Shown piece after piece: positions 46,961 through 60,049 of a stretch of DNA of 64,000 bases. The stretch comes from Bugula neritina (lineage: Eukaryota > Bryozoa > Gymnolaemata > Cheilostomatida > Bugulidae). The translations under genes and the position numbers were made by a program. Location: assembly GCA_964035545.1 (NCBI GenBank), contig OZ037768.1:481501-545500 (forward strand), given 5' to 3'. Below the pieces are notes generated by a model. That model saw nothing but the letters and a program-made list of their open reading frames with translations. It had not been told where the DNA came from and did not search any database. Position 1 is the stretch's first letter. Every line of letters begins with the position of its first letter.

Positions 46961-49900
46961 TCACACTATCAGAGTCTTAGACTCGGTCTTGGCCTTAACT
47001 TGAGAGAACGGCTCAGACCACATTCGAGTCAAGTCGCCCTTGAGGTAGGCCATGATGAATAGAGGCAGAAGAGTGCTGGGTACCAGATAGAGTAGGGCAG
47101 GTTGGGCCGCCTTGAATACTTCAGAGGATAATGTTGCAGCTGTTAGACCTGCAACGCCCAAAGATTATATAAGTTGATAATATATAGCAACAAGAAGGTA
47201 TCAAATATTGTTTACCATAAACTCTCTTATAACTATTTCTATGCGGTAGTCAACAAGCTATACTGTGAAAGCGCATTATAAATGGTCTCCGCAATGCAAC
47301 ACTAAGAAACTAACGAGAGCACATTGAGTCAACCAATAAGCAGATGTTTACCTATGAAATAGCCAATCAGAGAACAGTGGAAGTAGGTAATTCGCTGTCT
47401 AAAGGTGGGGTTTGGATTGACACAGTTCTCTGCCTCAGCTTGCTTTCTCTTGTATGAATCATAACGGAGTACAAAGCATAACAGCAGACCTGGCATAACC
47501 TACAGAACCAAGGAAATCGTTTAGAAACTGAGGCTACACTGCAGAGAGGGGGGGAGGGTGTAGAGCCCATCACAAAGTTGTATCACTTGCTTCTGTTTAA
47601 ATTGAAGAGTTGGGCAGTCCAAAGTTACTTCTACTTTTGCTGCCAAAGTTTCAAGAGCATGAATATAATTGTATGAAGACGATACCAACTGTGGGATTCG
47701 GCAGCAGTCACATGACTGAGTTAACCACGCCTACTTACAATGTCTCCCAGACCAAGCATAGAGAAATGAGAGCTGTCGGAGACACTTGGAAATACCAGCT
47801 TCCCTGGCAGCGACAATTTGGGAGCATCGGCAGCAATACCGGAGATGTGAAGTTTTTTAGCTATAGCACCAACCTGTATAAATATACACTAACTATAGCA
47901 CCAACCTGTATAAATATACACTAACTATAGCACCAACCTGTATAAATATACACTAACTATAGCACCAACCTGTATAAATATACACTAACTATAGCACCAA
48001 CCTGTATAAATATACACTAACTATAGCACCAACCTCTAGCAGACAGAGTATAGTATACACCAACTGCCTGTAAGCTTTCTCACTCGTATTTTGACCTTAA
48101 TGTTTGAACTACAGTAGTGATACAGAAAGTAGTGTGGAGATGTTGCTCCAAGAAATAAATAGAGGAGAAAACTCCGAATACTTACTGGATTGTCTGCTTG
48201 TCTAGTGGCCACTTTAACCATGACATTAGCATTGAATATATACGAGGAGAAGAACACCTACAATGTTACAGAGTAATACACTTACACAGAGTACGTTATA
48301 CTATCACAGTGTACGTTATACTAGCACAGTGTACGTTATACTATCACAGTGTACGTTATACTAGCACAGTGTACGTTATACTAGCACAGTGTACGTTATA
48401 CTTACACAGAGTACGTTATACTCAGTGCTATGTATGTGATACTCAATGCTATGGGCAGTAACTTACCCAAAACACGTCGTATAGCAGGAGGCCCACAAGT
48501 AGCAGCGTGGACACTTTGAGGCTGGGTAGACGGACTAAGGCTATAAAAGCTACACAGAGACCCATACCTAAGGCTACAAGAAAAAGTATAGATTATGATA
48601 CAGGGGGAGAGGAAACCAAACACATCAAACATTCCTGCATAACTGCAGCGAGAAATTAATTATGACCCTATATCTACTAGTATATCTAGTAGTATATCTA
48701 GTAGTATATCTAGTAGTACATCTAGTAGTACATCTAGTAGTATATCTAGTAGTATATCTAGTAGTACATCTAGTAGTATATCTAGTAGTATATCTAGTAG
48801 TATATATAGTAGTATATCTACTAGTATATCTAGTAGTATATCTAGTAGTATATCTAGTAGTATATCTAGTAGTACATCTAGTAGTATATCTAGTAGTACA
48901 TCTAGTAGTATATATAGTAGTATATCTAGTAATATATCTAGTAGTATATCTAGTAGTATATATAGTAGTATATCTAGTAGTATATCTAGTAGTATATCTA
49001 GTAGTATATCTAGTAGTACATCTAGTAGTACATCTAGTAGTATATCTAGTAGTATATCTAGTAATATATCTACTAGTATATCTAGTAGATATATCTAGTA
49101 GTATATCTAGTAGTATATCTAGTAGTATATATAGTAGTATATCTAGTAGTATATCTAGTAGTATATCTAGTAGTATATCTAGTAGTATATCTAGTAGTAT
49201 ATCTAGTAGTATATCTAGTAGTATATCTAGTAGTACATCTAGTAATACATCTAGTAGTATATATAGTAGTATATCTAGTAGTATATCTAGTAGTATATCT
49301 AGTAGTATATATAGTAGTATATCTAGTAGTATATCTAGTAGTATATATAGTAGTACATCTAGTAATATATCTAGTAGTATATCTAGTAGTAGTATATCTA
49401 GTAGTATATCTAGTAGTATATCTAGTAGTACATCTAGTAGTACATCTAGTAGTATATCTAGTAGTATATATAGTAGTATATCTAGTAGTATATCTAGTAG
49501 TATATCTAGTAGTATATATAGTAGTACATCTAGTAATACATCTAGTAGTACATCTAGTAGTATATATAGTAGTATATCTAGTAATATATCTAGTAGTATA
49601 TCTAGTAGTATATATAGTAGTATATCTAGTAGTATATCTAGTAGTATATCTAGTAGTACATCTAGTAGTATATCTAGTAGTATATCTAGTAGTATATCTA
49701 GTAATATATCTACTAGTATATCTAGTAGATATATCTAGTAGTATATCTAGTAGTATATCTAGTAGTATATATAGTAGTATATCTAGTAGTATATCTAGTA
49801 GTATATCTAGTAGTATATCTAGTAGTATATCTAGTAGTATATCTAGTAGTATATCTAGTAGTATATCTAGTAGTACATCTAGTAATACATCTAGTAGTAT

Positions 49901-52900
49901 ATATAGTAGTATATCTAGTAGTATATCTAGTAGTATATCTAGTAGTATATATAGTAGTATATCTAGTAGTATATCTAGTAGTATATATAGTAGTACATCT
50001 AGTAATATATCTAGTAGTATATCTAGTAGTAGTATATCTAGTAGTATATCTAGTAGTATATCTAGTAGTACATCTAGTAGTACATCTAGTAGTATATCTA
50101 GTAGTATATATAGTAGTATATCTAGTAGTATATCTAGTAGTATATCTAGTAGTATATATAGTAGTACATCTAGTAATACATCTAGTAGTATATCTAGTAG
50201 TATATATAGTAGTATATATAGTAGTATATCTAGTAGTATATCTAGTAGTATATATAGTAGTATATCTAGTAGTATATCTAGTAGTATATCTAGTAGTATA
50301 TCTAGTAGTATATCTAGTAGTATATCTAGTAGTATATATAGTAGTATATCTAGTAGTATATCTAGTAGTATATCTAGTAGTACATCTAGCAGTATATCTA
50401 CTAGGTTTGTGTACAACCCCAGGCAACCCATGCAAATGATTCGGAGATAAAAGAGGAAACTATAAATCACCAGAGGAGAGTGCGCTGGTGAATTAGGAAC
50501 CATCAACAATGGTGGAAATTGGAAGGTGAAGGGATATGGTTGACAAGCAGATTGATTAATGTTAATCTACTACTGCTGCATTCCACAGCCTTTATTACCT
50601 TACCTCTTCAATTCAAGAAAAATAGGAAATTGCTACATTTAATATAAAATACTAAGTCATTGTAGTGCCTGTTTCCTCTACCAGGCCATTACTAGTTCTT
50701 TTATCTGAGAGTTAATATCTGCACCATTAACCCTCCCTTCCCCACATGTCAAAGTATAATATCTTACCGTCCATGAGCAGCCAGTGGCCAGTCAGTATCC
50801 ACACGACTACTATACACAGTGACACACAGAAAGACATTATCTCTGCAGCTGTGTATCTCCCGCAGTATCCAAACGATATTCTAGAATGTTCCAAAACAGC
50901 ATGATGATAGACACTACTACTAGTATTAGTACTACTACTAGTATTAGTACTAGTAGTAGTATTAGAACTACTACTAGTAGAGTAATAGTGACTCACAATG
51001 CTAGTTCAACTGTAACGATGTATGGTGTACTCACTTGGTGCCTGTGGAGCAGGACCTGAGAGTATATTTACACATGGGAAGTAGGAGGAAGGCAAAGGCT
51101 ACGGTGGCCAGCACTGTAAAAGTAATAATATCAATGAGTATATAGTATATGAATGTAATACTGAGATATAATTCTATCACCACAATACTAGGGTATGTGG
51201 TAGTATTCACTGTAATACTAGGGTATGTGGAGGAATTCACTGTAATACTAGAGTATGTGGAGGTATTCACTGTAATACTAGGGTATGTGGAGGTATTCAC
51301 TGTAATACTAGGGTATGTGGAGGTATTTACTGTAATACTACGGTATGTGGAGGTATTTACTGTAATACTAGGGTATGTGGAGGTATCCACTGTAATACTA
51401 GGGTATGTGGAGGTATTCACTGTAATACTAGGGTATGTGGAGGTATTTACTGTAATACTAGGGTATGTGGAGGTATCCACTGTAATACTAGGGTATGTGG
51501 AGGTATTCACTGTAATACTAGGGTATGTGGAGGTATTCACTGTAATACTAGGGTATGTGGAGGTATCCACTGTAATACTAGGGTATGTGGAGGTATTCAC
51601 TGTAATACTAGGGTATGTGGAGGTATTCACTGTAATACTAGGGTATGTGGAGGTATTTACTGTAATACTACGGTATGTGGAGGTATTTACTGTAATACTA
51701 GGGTATGTGGAGGTATCCACTGTAATACTAGGGTATGTGGAGGTATTCACTGTAATACTAGGGTATGTGGAGGTATCCACTGTAATACTAGGGTATGTGG
51801 AGGTATCCACTGTAATACTAGAGTATGTGGAGGTATTCACTGTAATACTAGGGTATGTGGAGGTATCCACTGTAATACTAGGGTATGTGGAGGTATTCAC
51901 TGTAATACTAGGGTATGTGAGGCATTCACTGTAATACTACGGTATGTGGAGGTATCCACTGTAATACTAGGGTATGTGGAGGTATTCACTGTAATACTAG
52001 GGTATGTGAGGCATTCACTGTAATACTACGGTATGTGGAGGTATCCACTGTAATACTAGGGTATGTGGAGGTATTCACTGTAATACTAGGGTATGTGAGG
52101 TATTTAGACAAATCTTGTTTACTCAAACATTCCATTGGGGTTTTGGTTGTATTTGGGTTGCATGTATTTAATGCTCTACATTCATATAGCATAACCTTTC
52201 ACTTAGCACCAACCCAGGTGGCTAGGAGATAAACTGCATTGACTGGTTGTATAAATAGTTACCATGGTTACCAAGTAGGAAACAGTGCAGTGCATGTAGT
52301 ACAATGTATATAGTATGTGTATAGTATGTGTATAGTATATGTATAGTATGTGTATAGTATGTGTATAGTATGTATATAGTATGTGTATAGTATATGTATA
52401 GTATGTGTATAGTATATGTATAGTATGTGTATAGTATGTGTATAGTATGTGTATAGTATGTGTATAGTATGTATATAGTATGTGTATAGTATATGTATAG
52501 TATGTGTATAGTATATGTATAGTATGTGTATAATATATGTATATCATACGTATAAACTGTAATATACATATTTTGCATATTAATTAAATTAAAACTCGTA
52601 TCATCTAACAGAATAACCACCACCCAACATCCTCATGAGGAGGTTTGCCCTGGGAACCTACGAAACCAATCTCAGGAAACTCAACTATCCAGAGCGTCTC
52701 CTAATTACAGATAAGATGCAAGGAAAGAGGCTACAGAGAATACAGTACTTGTAGAATAATAGAACTCCTTCACTCTACACAATGCATGTCACCAACAAAC
52801 ACATTGTTTTTATCTTTTAATAAACACAACAATAGAAATGATAAATCAATCTCCATGCGGTACTCCATTGTGATGAGATGCCTTATTGTATAGCAGAATG

Positions 52901-55900
52901 GATGTACTTACATTACAAAGGTACTTATACCAACAAAGGTACTTACACCACACAGACTTACACCACACGCCGACCAGAATGTGACTAGATGGTAACACAT
53001 AGAGTAGCATACAGGATAGAGTATACAGAGTAGAGTATACAGGGTAGAGTATACAGGGTAGAGTATACAGAGTAGAGTATACAGGGTAGAGTATACAGAG
53101 TAGAGTATACAGAGTATACAGAGTAGAGTATACAGAGTAGAGTATACAGAGTATACAGAGTATACAGAGTATACAGGGTAGAGTATACAGGGTAGAGTAT
53201 ACAGAGTAGAGTATACAGAGTATACAGAGTATACAGAGTATACAGAGTATACAGAGTATACAGAGTATACAGAGTATACAGAGTATACAGAGTATACAGA
53301 GTATACAGAGTATACAGAGTATACAGAGTATACAGAGTATACAGAGTATACAGAGTATACAGGGTAGAGTATACAGGGTAGAGTATACAGGGTAGAGTAT
53401 ACAGGGTAGAGTATACAGGGTAGAGTATACAGGGTAGAGTATACAGAGTATACAGAGTATACAGAGTATACAGAGTAGAGTATACAGAGTATACAGAGTA
53501 GAGTATACAGAGTATACAAAGTAGAGTATACCGAGTAGAGTATACAGGGTAGAGTATACAGAGTAGAGTATACAAAGTATAGTATACAGAGTAGAGTATA
53601 CAGAGTATACAGAGTATATAGAGTAGAGTATACAGGATGTGAGGTCACACTGCTCAAACAGACGCCAACAGCTGCTCTGACTAATCAGTCTAAATAGAGC
53701 GTACAGGAAGTGGAGAGTGATAATTGGCTAATCAATAGAGCAGCTCACTCTGAGTGCAGCAAAGCTGTGAGTAGAGAGATTAGCTGACTATTCTATACTC
53801 TGTCAGCTCAAGTTGATAAGTAAACTGTGTAAACTCACACTTGCTTACAGTATCCACCCCTGTGAGAACCCCTGATTAAGGGGGGGGGGTAAGCAAGCTA
53901 AGGACTGTGCCAGAAATATTTGATGAATTTATAACACAAACTAAACTAATTGTTACATAAGAATATACAGCTACTATAAAGGTGAGGAGATACAGGTGAG
54001 GATACAGGTGAGGATACAGGTGAGGATACAGGTGAGGATACAGGTAAAGTATAGACTGACCTGCAGTGCACACAGCAAACACCAGCTGTAGAGAGTCAAA
54101 GAATAGAAACATGATGAGTAGAGAGAGGGAGGCTCCTAGAGGCAGGAATATGGCTTGATATGAGTCCAGCGTAGAGACATCTGCAATATAATGATATAAT
54201 ATAATATAATACAGTATAAATATGTAACATGAGTTATATAATATAATATAGTATAATATAATATAGTATACAATGTAACATGAGGTATATATGTAGTTGG
54301 AGTGATTTCATATCCCTGAATGTGACAAGATTCAAGACAAATGACATTCTCTTGCCAAAAATGTTGGCGATGGGGGGTGGGAATATGACATGTGATATCT
54401 CTAACTGGTACTGTGTACTAACTACTAGTATTACTACTAACTACTAGTACTGTGTAGTGTGTACTAACTACTAGTACTATACTAACTACTAATACTATAC
54501 TAACTACCAGTACTATATTAACTACTAGTACTATACTAACTACTAGTACTACTACTAACTACTAGTACTGTGTAGTGTGTACTAACTACTAGTACTATAC
54601 TAACTACTAATACTATACTAACTACCAGTACTATATTAACTACTAGTACTATACTAACTACTAGTACTACTACTAACTACTAGTACTATACTAACTACTA
54701 ATACTATACTAACTACCAGTACTATATTAACTACTAGTACTATACTAACTACTAATACTATACTAACTACCAGTACTATATTAACTACTAGTACTATACT
54801 AACTACTAGTACTACTACTAACTACTAGTACTATACTAACTACTAGTACTACACTAACTACTAGTACTACACTAACTTCTAGTACTACACTAACTACTAG
54901 TACTACACTAACTTCTAGTACTATACTAATTACTAGTATTATACTAACTACTAGTACTACTACTAACTACCAGTACTACTACCAACACTGTTACCTGTAT
55001 TGCTGATGGAAGGATCTGCGTTTGTCTCTCCATCCTTGAGAGATGAGGCTTGCTCGTCATCACCAAGAGCTCTGTAAATCCAACAACAATACTCATACTA
55101 CCAGTTACCAGTACTCATACTATCAGTACTTACACTATTAGTACTTATACTATCAGTTACCAGTACTCATACTATCAGTACTCATACTATCAGTTACCAG
55201 TACTCATACTATCAGTACTTACACTATTAGTACTTATACTATCAGTTACCAGTACTCATACTATCAGTACTCATACTATCAGTACTCATACTATCAGTTA
55301 CCAGTACTCATACTATCAGTACTCATACTATCAGTTACCAGTACTCATACTATCAGTTACCAGTACTCATACTATCAGTTACTAGTACTCATACTATCAG
55401 TACTCATACTATCAGTTACCAGTACTCATACTACTCATTGGGTACTGACTCACCTGAAACTGCCGTAGACTATGAGTAGAATAGAAATAACAAATATGGA
55501 AAGCTTTGAAGTATCAAATAGACTCACACTCCTGCAACACAACACAGAAATAGTTAGAGTCAGTTAGACTCACTGTGAATATATAATAAAAGAGTCTTGG
55601 GCTACACAGAGCCGATGCAAAATTTGAAAAATATCAAGGCAAGGTAGCTTTTGAATTGCACTAAACTCTTGTTTATACTAAATGTGTAACTGAATATGTA
55701 ACTGAATGTGTGACTGAATTTTAGTCATTATTGCTGCAGTGGGAGTGACATCAACTCGCCCACCTGCTGGTGATGCTAAAGTTACTGCTAATAGATGGAG
55801 GTTGTTTAACACCAAAGAGTGTATTTAACGCTTACTATAACAAGTACTAAATTGTTGAGAGTCCAAGAGACAACAAAGACTAAAATAGGATTTTCAACTG

Positions 55901-57510
55901 GGTGCCAGATGTTGGCCCCAGCTCACTGCCCCTGTATCTCCCTATCAGCTAATTGCTGTAATTACTTATTCAGCCTTCATTATTAACATCTGAAGTACAC
56001 CCTGATAACAAAGGGGTGTCATGTAGCTACACCAGCAGATCCATAGGTTCCAGGGTGAACAAACCCATTACTACTCTCACAGTTCTATGTAGTTGGTTGT
56101 AAATTGCTCTCTCATTAGTTTAAAAAAACTATTTTTTCAAGTAACTCTCTTTTTATTCATTATTGTTGGCCCAGACTTTGCCTATATATTAGCCTATTAC
56201 ATCACACCAAAAGATAAGCACACTATGGACAAATGTTTCTAATCAAGTAATTGTGTTTCCAGCAATGATTTGATTATCGTACAGTATAAACTCCGAGACT
56301 ATTAGATTCTGCTAGTATTGGTTTCTCCGACAGGCTCTCTACTCTATTCTATGCAAAGGCACTGTGAAAACACACAGTTACAAGGCAAGTGGGGCATATG
56401 ATTGCATTCTCACACATCTCCCAGTGTACTGTTTGTCTATCACATATAGAACTGATTTGGAAGGAAACGTGTGCTGATGTTATCAGAGAGTACAATAGCT
56501 GCAGTAGCTGCATTAGCCAAGAAGGCCCAATTGCCCAAGACTTGTAAGGCTGGAGTTACAATCTGCTTAAGCTTAACTGAATTTACATAGTCTCAATAAC
56601 CTTAGACAAGTAAGACAAGCCCTGCGAGTATATATAGTTTAAAATTGATTTCAAATTCCTGAAATATATTCTCAATGCTAAATAGATGAAACTAATCGTG
56701 TGACCCCCTGGTAACCTTTAGATGTAGAGTAGTTATTACAGCCAAGTGTTGATGATGGGTGATGTTGACATGATAATGGGAACTAGGGTTCAGTAATGAG
56801 TAGCTAGTCATCAACTGTAGTCTAGTTGTCAGAGTGAATAACTGCGTCAGCAGTACTCAGTTAGTATTAGTACTCAGTTACTAGCAGTACTCAGTTACTA
56901 GCAGTACTCAATTAGTAGAAGTACTCAGTTATTAGTAGTACTCAGTAGTAGTTATGTAACTAAGAACTAGCTTGACAAGTGGGAGGTTGAGTCAACAGAG
57001 TTATTGGTAAAGAAAACAATATACACAGCTTCAACACATTAGGCAGCAGCCAAATAATAAACTATTGTGAATACAGTCTACTATTCACATTCTCCATATT
57101 CAATCAAGTTCAACTGCAAGTCATTTATTGAATAGCATAAAAACAAAAGACAGTAAACAGACTTACACTGGGGCAGTCTTAGCTCGAAGTCTCACGTTTT
57201 TACCCAGTTTTATGGTACCACCAGCCTTGAGTTCCTCGTACTGTGATTTGGTTAACATAATATGCTCCACGGCACCATTAGGTTGAACAGCTGCGACAGA
57301 CTCAGATTCAGCAGCAGAGAATAGAGGTGATGAAAGAATTTTACTAGGTGATTGTTTGGCAGAATCTAATGACCGAGAGAGTGTGTCTTTTTCTGAAGCT
57401 AACTTTTCCACAGTCAATAACGTGGCCAAGAAAATAACAAACATAGTGGATGTTGAGTGATTGTGAAAGTTAAACTGCCACACTGGCCATTTTAGCACAG
57501 GTCTCTTCAT
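46961..57510 (-). CDS. SPPL3: Signal peptide peptidase-like 3 (intramembrane aspartyl protease)
   Basis: A multi-pass Golgi/ER protease. Known SPPL3 sheds type II membrane proteins such as glycosyltransferases. Exons in gene order: 57510-57167, 55531-55454, 55071-54995, 54180-54061, 51113-51035, 50880-50768, 48573-48467, 48257-48186, 47873-47739, 47499-47352, 47148-46961. They give 486 aa in phase. Hallmarks: [43 protein letters not shown], catalytic YD (LLLYDVFW), catalytic GLGD ([10 protein letters not shown]) and the PAL motif (QPALLYLVP), with the SPPL3-typical end [16 protein letters not shown]. The first exon adds about 110 residues not found in human SPPL3 (384 aa). Its start is uncertain: an alternative acceptor at 57399-57400 would join the upstream exons at 57964-58327 instead. 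Confidence 0.93.
47861..48045 (-). repeat. SPPL3: 32-bp array copying the acceptor of the SPPL3 GLGD exon, 6 copies
   Basis: On the minus strand tatttatacag/gttggtgctatag is repeated. + strand ctatagcacc starts at 47861, 47893, 47925, 47957, 47989 and 48021. The used acceptor (47874-47875) is the last copy in transcript order. Confidence 0.95.
48275..48425. repeat. 18-bp repeat in an SPPL3 intron
   Basis: Units are gtacgttatactagcaca and close variants. Confidence 0.9.
48668..50400. repeat. 12-bp satellite, 1.7 kb, with a 640-bp higher-order duplication
   Basis: The unit is tctagtagtata. Variant landmarks (tctagtagat; tctagtagtagtat; acatctagtaatacatctag) recur at an exact 640-bp offset, for example 49081/49721, 49232/49872 and 49381/50021. 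Long open frames on both strands are artefacts. Confidence 0.95.
51180..52110. repeat. 30-bp minisatellite, about 30 copies
   Basis: The unit contains tgtaatactagggtatgtgg and aggtattcac. Because 30 is divisible by 3 it is open in several frames. It follows the SPPL3 exon 51113-51035. Confidence 0.95.
52305..52555. repeat. 11-bp satellite
   Basis: Units are gtgtatagtat and atgtatagtat. Confidence 0.95.
53005..53640. repeat. 9/15-bp satellite
   Basis: Units are agagtatac and agggtagagtatac. SPPL3 intron. Confidence 0.95.
54405..54985. repeat. Satellite of actactagtact units
   Basis: Variants are actatactaactactagtac and actaccagtactatatta, with larger duplicated blocks. It ends just before SPPL3 exon 55071-54995. 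Confidence 0.9.
55083..55440. repeat. Satellite of actcatactatcagt units
   Basis: It fills the SPPL3 intron between exons 55531-55454 and 55071-54995. Confidence 0.95.
55532..57166. other. SPPL3 intron 1
   Basis: Mostly unique AT-rich sequence. A short cagtactcagttactag-type repeat lies at 56850-56950. No exon was recognised. Confidence 0.6.
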
Positions 57511-57963
57511 TGCGAGAATTCCGTAGTTCTTTTAAAGTGAGTCTACATAGACGAAGAGACACTTTGTCTTCATATGAAACACCAATAACCTAAAGAAAGA
57601 ATTAGAATTGAAGTGTTTTAGCATTATAATTATTAAGATGCTGATAGCATAACTTCATTCGAATTGCATGCTCATAGCCATAGTAATTAATAAGGGCTAC
57701 TTAGTATAGAGATTTATGATTTCAGGTCAAGATTTCCAATACGTTATTTACTTATTACTATTACTAATAGTGATTAGGAAATAACAGATGAGTTTCAACA
57801 GGAATTCTAAATAGTGATCCAGGGCAGAAAATTAAATTAAACTTTAAAACTCTGGCTACTCAAATAACTTGAGCATAATAAAACTGAAAACATGAACAAT
57901 TGTCATCACAAGATGATCATATTCATAGTATTGAATAATATCAACAGAGAAAACAAAACTTAC

Positions 57964-58327
57964 CTAAAGACTGCTCAGCATAACCGTTCGAACGGTTAGT
58001 CGGCTTTACTTTGAGTTTCAGTGTTTGCTTAGCTGGTAGTATGGAGTTCGTGCCTAAAGTTAAAACTTGGTCAGTCACTGTCAGTAAAATATCCGCAACA
58101 GTGTGAGCATCAGTAAGAATATGACTAGAAGTAAAGATAAATTAAAATTGTGATTCTGGTCACCAAAAATGTGCACCTGAAAAGATTAGGAATTTAGATG
58201 CTCAGTCACTGTCAGATGTTTTTTGTTTTACTGTGAGTGTGACTATTATTATTAGTATTACTTAACTTATAACTTACAGCTATCTTCAACTGCTGAAGTC
58301 GCAACAGGAATGCCGAATGAGTCTATC
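57964..58327 (-). CDS. Two possible upstream exons of SPPL3 or of a small unknown gene
   Basis: 58327-58278 and 57964-58053 are bounded by GT/AG signals and are open in a matching phase. They read SFGIPVATSAVEDSC then TNSILPAKQTLKLKVKPTNR. The second would splice in phase to an internal acceptor of the SPPL3 first exon at 57398 (giving [16 protein letters not shown]). No homology was recognised and no start codon was found, so this is a weak candidate for an alternative 5' end. Confidence 0.3.
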
Positions 58328-58937
58328 CTAAATCAAAATTGAATAAAATTTTGCAGTTGCTGGTAAGCCGTGAGACTGAGAGCAAATCCAACGATCGCTA
58401 TGAGTTTGAGTATCAGTATGAGTATGACTATGACTACCAGTAGCACTATCACTATGATAATGACGATCAGTATCACAGTGACTTATCGTTATTGACGATG
58501 ATTATGTATCAATATTGTGATTCCAGGTCTAGTTTACAGTGTTATCCAAACGTGCGCCACAACTGATTCTAAATAGATAAAGTTACATAAAAACTCAAAT
58601 TGGCTAATGGTTGATAAACTGCCATTCACCAGCACTGCAACTCGCTTTATGTCTATTACAAATTTATCAACAGTAGTTTTGTTCTTCCATCACCAGCTTG
58701 GGTTATTTTTAGTCACGTGACAATAACATTTACTAAATTATCGAATGCTATTGGATGATAATAATAAGATCACTCCAGGGGCAGTTTGCAAATGACCGAT
58801 TTGTCTCGAATCAGAGAGGAACATTCGGGTTGAAGTATTGGAGTTATTCGTTCATAATTTTGGTTTCGGGGAACAACTCTGAAATTACACAAAAGAATTT
58901 TAATACAAAATTTAGTTTGACGGAATTGGATCACCAA

Positions 58938-59260
58938 GAGAGCATGTCTTTCTTGAAACTAACTTTTCTAAAGTCAATAGCGTGGCCAAAAAAATAACAA
59001 ACACCGTAGATGTTGAGTGAAAGTCAAGCTGCCAGGCTGGTCATTTGAGCATTAACCTCTTCATTAAGAAAATTCCATAATTAAATTATGGAATTTTGCT
59101 TGAAAATATATATACAGCTACCTTGACTGTTATCTTCATATGAAATATCAATAGAAACTAGATCACTATTATATTAGCATGCTTATAGAGTGTCTGCTTT
59201 CAAATTGAATATTCATAGTAAGTGTGTTAGTCATATTAAGGGCTGTTTTAGAGATGTAGG
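58938..59260 (-). pseudogene. Diverged duplicate of the SPPL3 first exon and upstream flank
   Basis: 58938-59076 matches 57374-57524, for example agtcaata-cgtggccaa, aataacaaaca and tggatgttgagtga against tagatgttgagtga. Weaker matches (tcttcatatgaaa; taagggct) continue into the flank. The copy has stops and indels in the reading frame, so it is not a working exon. Confidence 0.7.
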
Positions 59261-60049
59261 AGGCTAAATAACAGTTATCACTAATTAGCAAGTAACATAT
59301 TTACAAACAATGAAATTGATTTATTAAATAATCACACTTTGGGATATGAATGTTTGTATAACAATTAGTTGTACATAAATATTACTACTGCTTACTGTAC
59401 ATATGCACAAAACCATTTCTTTATAGCAATTGAATACAACTAAACACAAAATGTAGTCTGGTTAACACAACAAATAAACACTGCATAGGCCATATGGACA
59501 TCCACCTTCTACAGTAACGGTATTGATGGTTTTTCATTAAATAAAATGGCATGAAAACAAACACCTGCATGGAAGATCAACTACTATCGGTCAAATTGCA
59601 ACAAACTATCCAATAGATAAAAAATAGAGCTTGTACTCGTAATCATTACCAAGTAACACAGCCAATCAAAGGAAGTAGAACACCATGTCATCCTATTGGC
59701 TATCACCTTAATCACACGATCAGAAGCCTTTTTAGATCTTCCCAATGACATTAGGGTGTTTGACTATGTTCCCTAGGTAGATTGGCCTAATGGTTTAATA
59801 TAAAACCAGTTCCATTATATTGTTGTATTTTTATACACAAGAATGTTACATTCCTTTATTTTTCTAGTTTTATATAAATATTGAGAATGGAGTCATAACA
59901 AAGACAATACTGTAATGAATTAATTTTGGTATGATATATACTCTCTACATATGATATATACTACTCTCTACATATGATATATACTACTCTCTACATATGA
60001 TATATACTACTCTCTACATATGATATATACTCTCTACACCCATTACACC
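59261..60049. other. 3' flank of the LIM-homeodomain gene
   Basis: It contains AATAAA for the minus strand at 59856-59861 and a 21-bp repeat (atatactactctctacatat, 59930-60035) just after the stop codon. No gene was seen. Confidence 0.55.

Noticed and set aside
48662-50509. Long open frames of 237-475 codons on both strands
   Set aside because: They lie wholly in the 12-bp satellite. The unit length is divisible by 3, so frames stay open by arithmetic, and the products are simple Ser/Ile or Thr/Arg/Tyr repeats.
51031-51934. Open frames reading [10 protein letters not shown] or [10 protein letters not shown] repeats
   Set aside because: Artefact of the 30-bp minisatellite. Only the SPPL3 exon at 51035-51113 is real.
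57477-57589. Open minus-strand stretch VIGVSYEDKVSLRL upstream of the SPPL3 ATG
   Set aside because: It is preceded by a plausible acceptor but does not match the phase of the neighbouring candidate exons and runs into a stop; treated as chance.
58755-58997. 80-codon + strand open frame
   Set aside because: It overlaps the antisense of the decayed SPPL3 exon copy and has no splice context or recognisable similarity.
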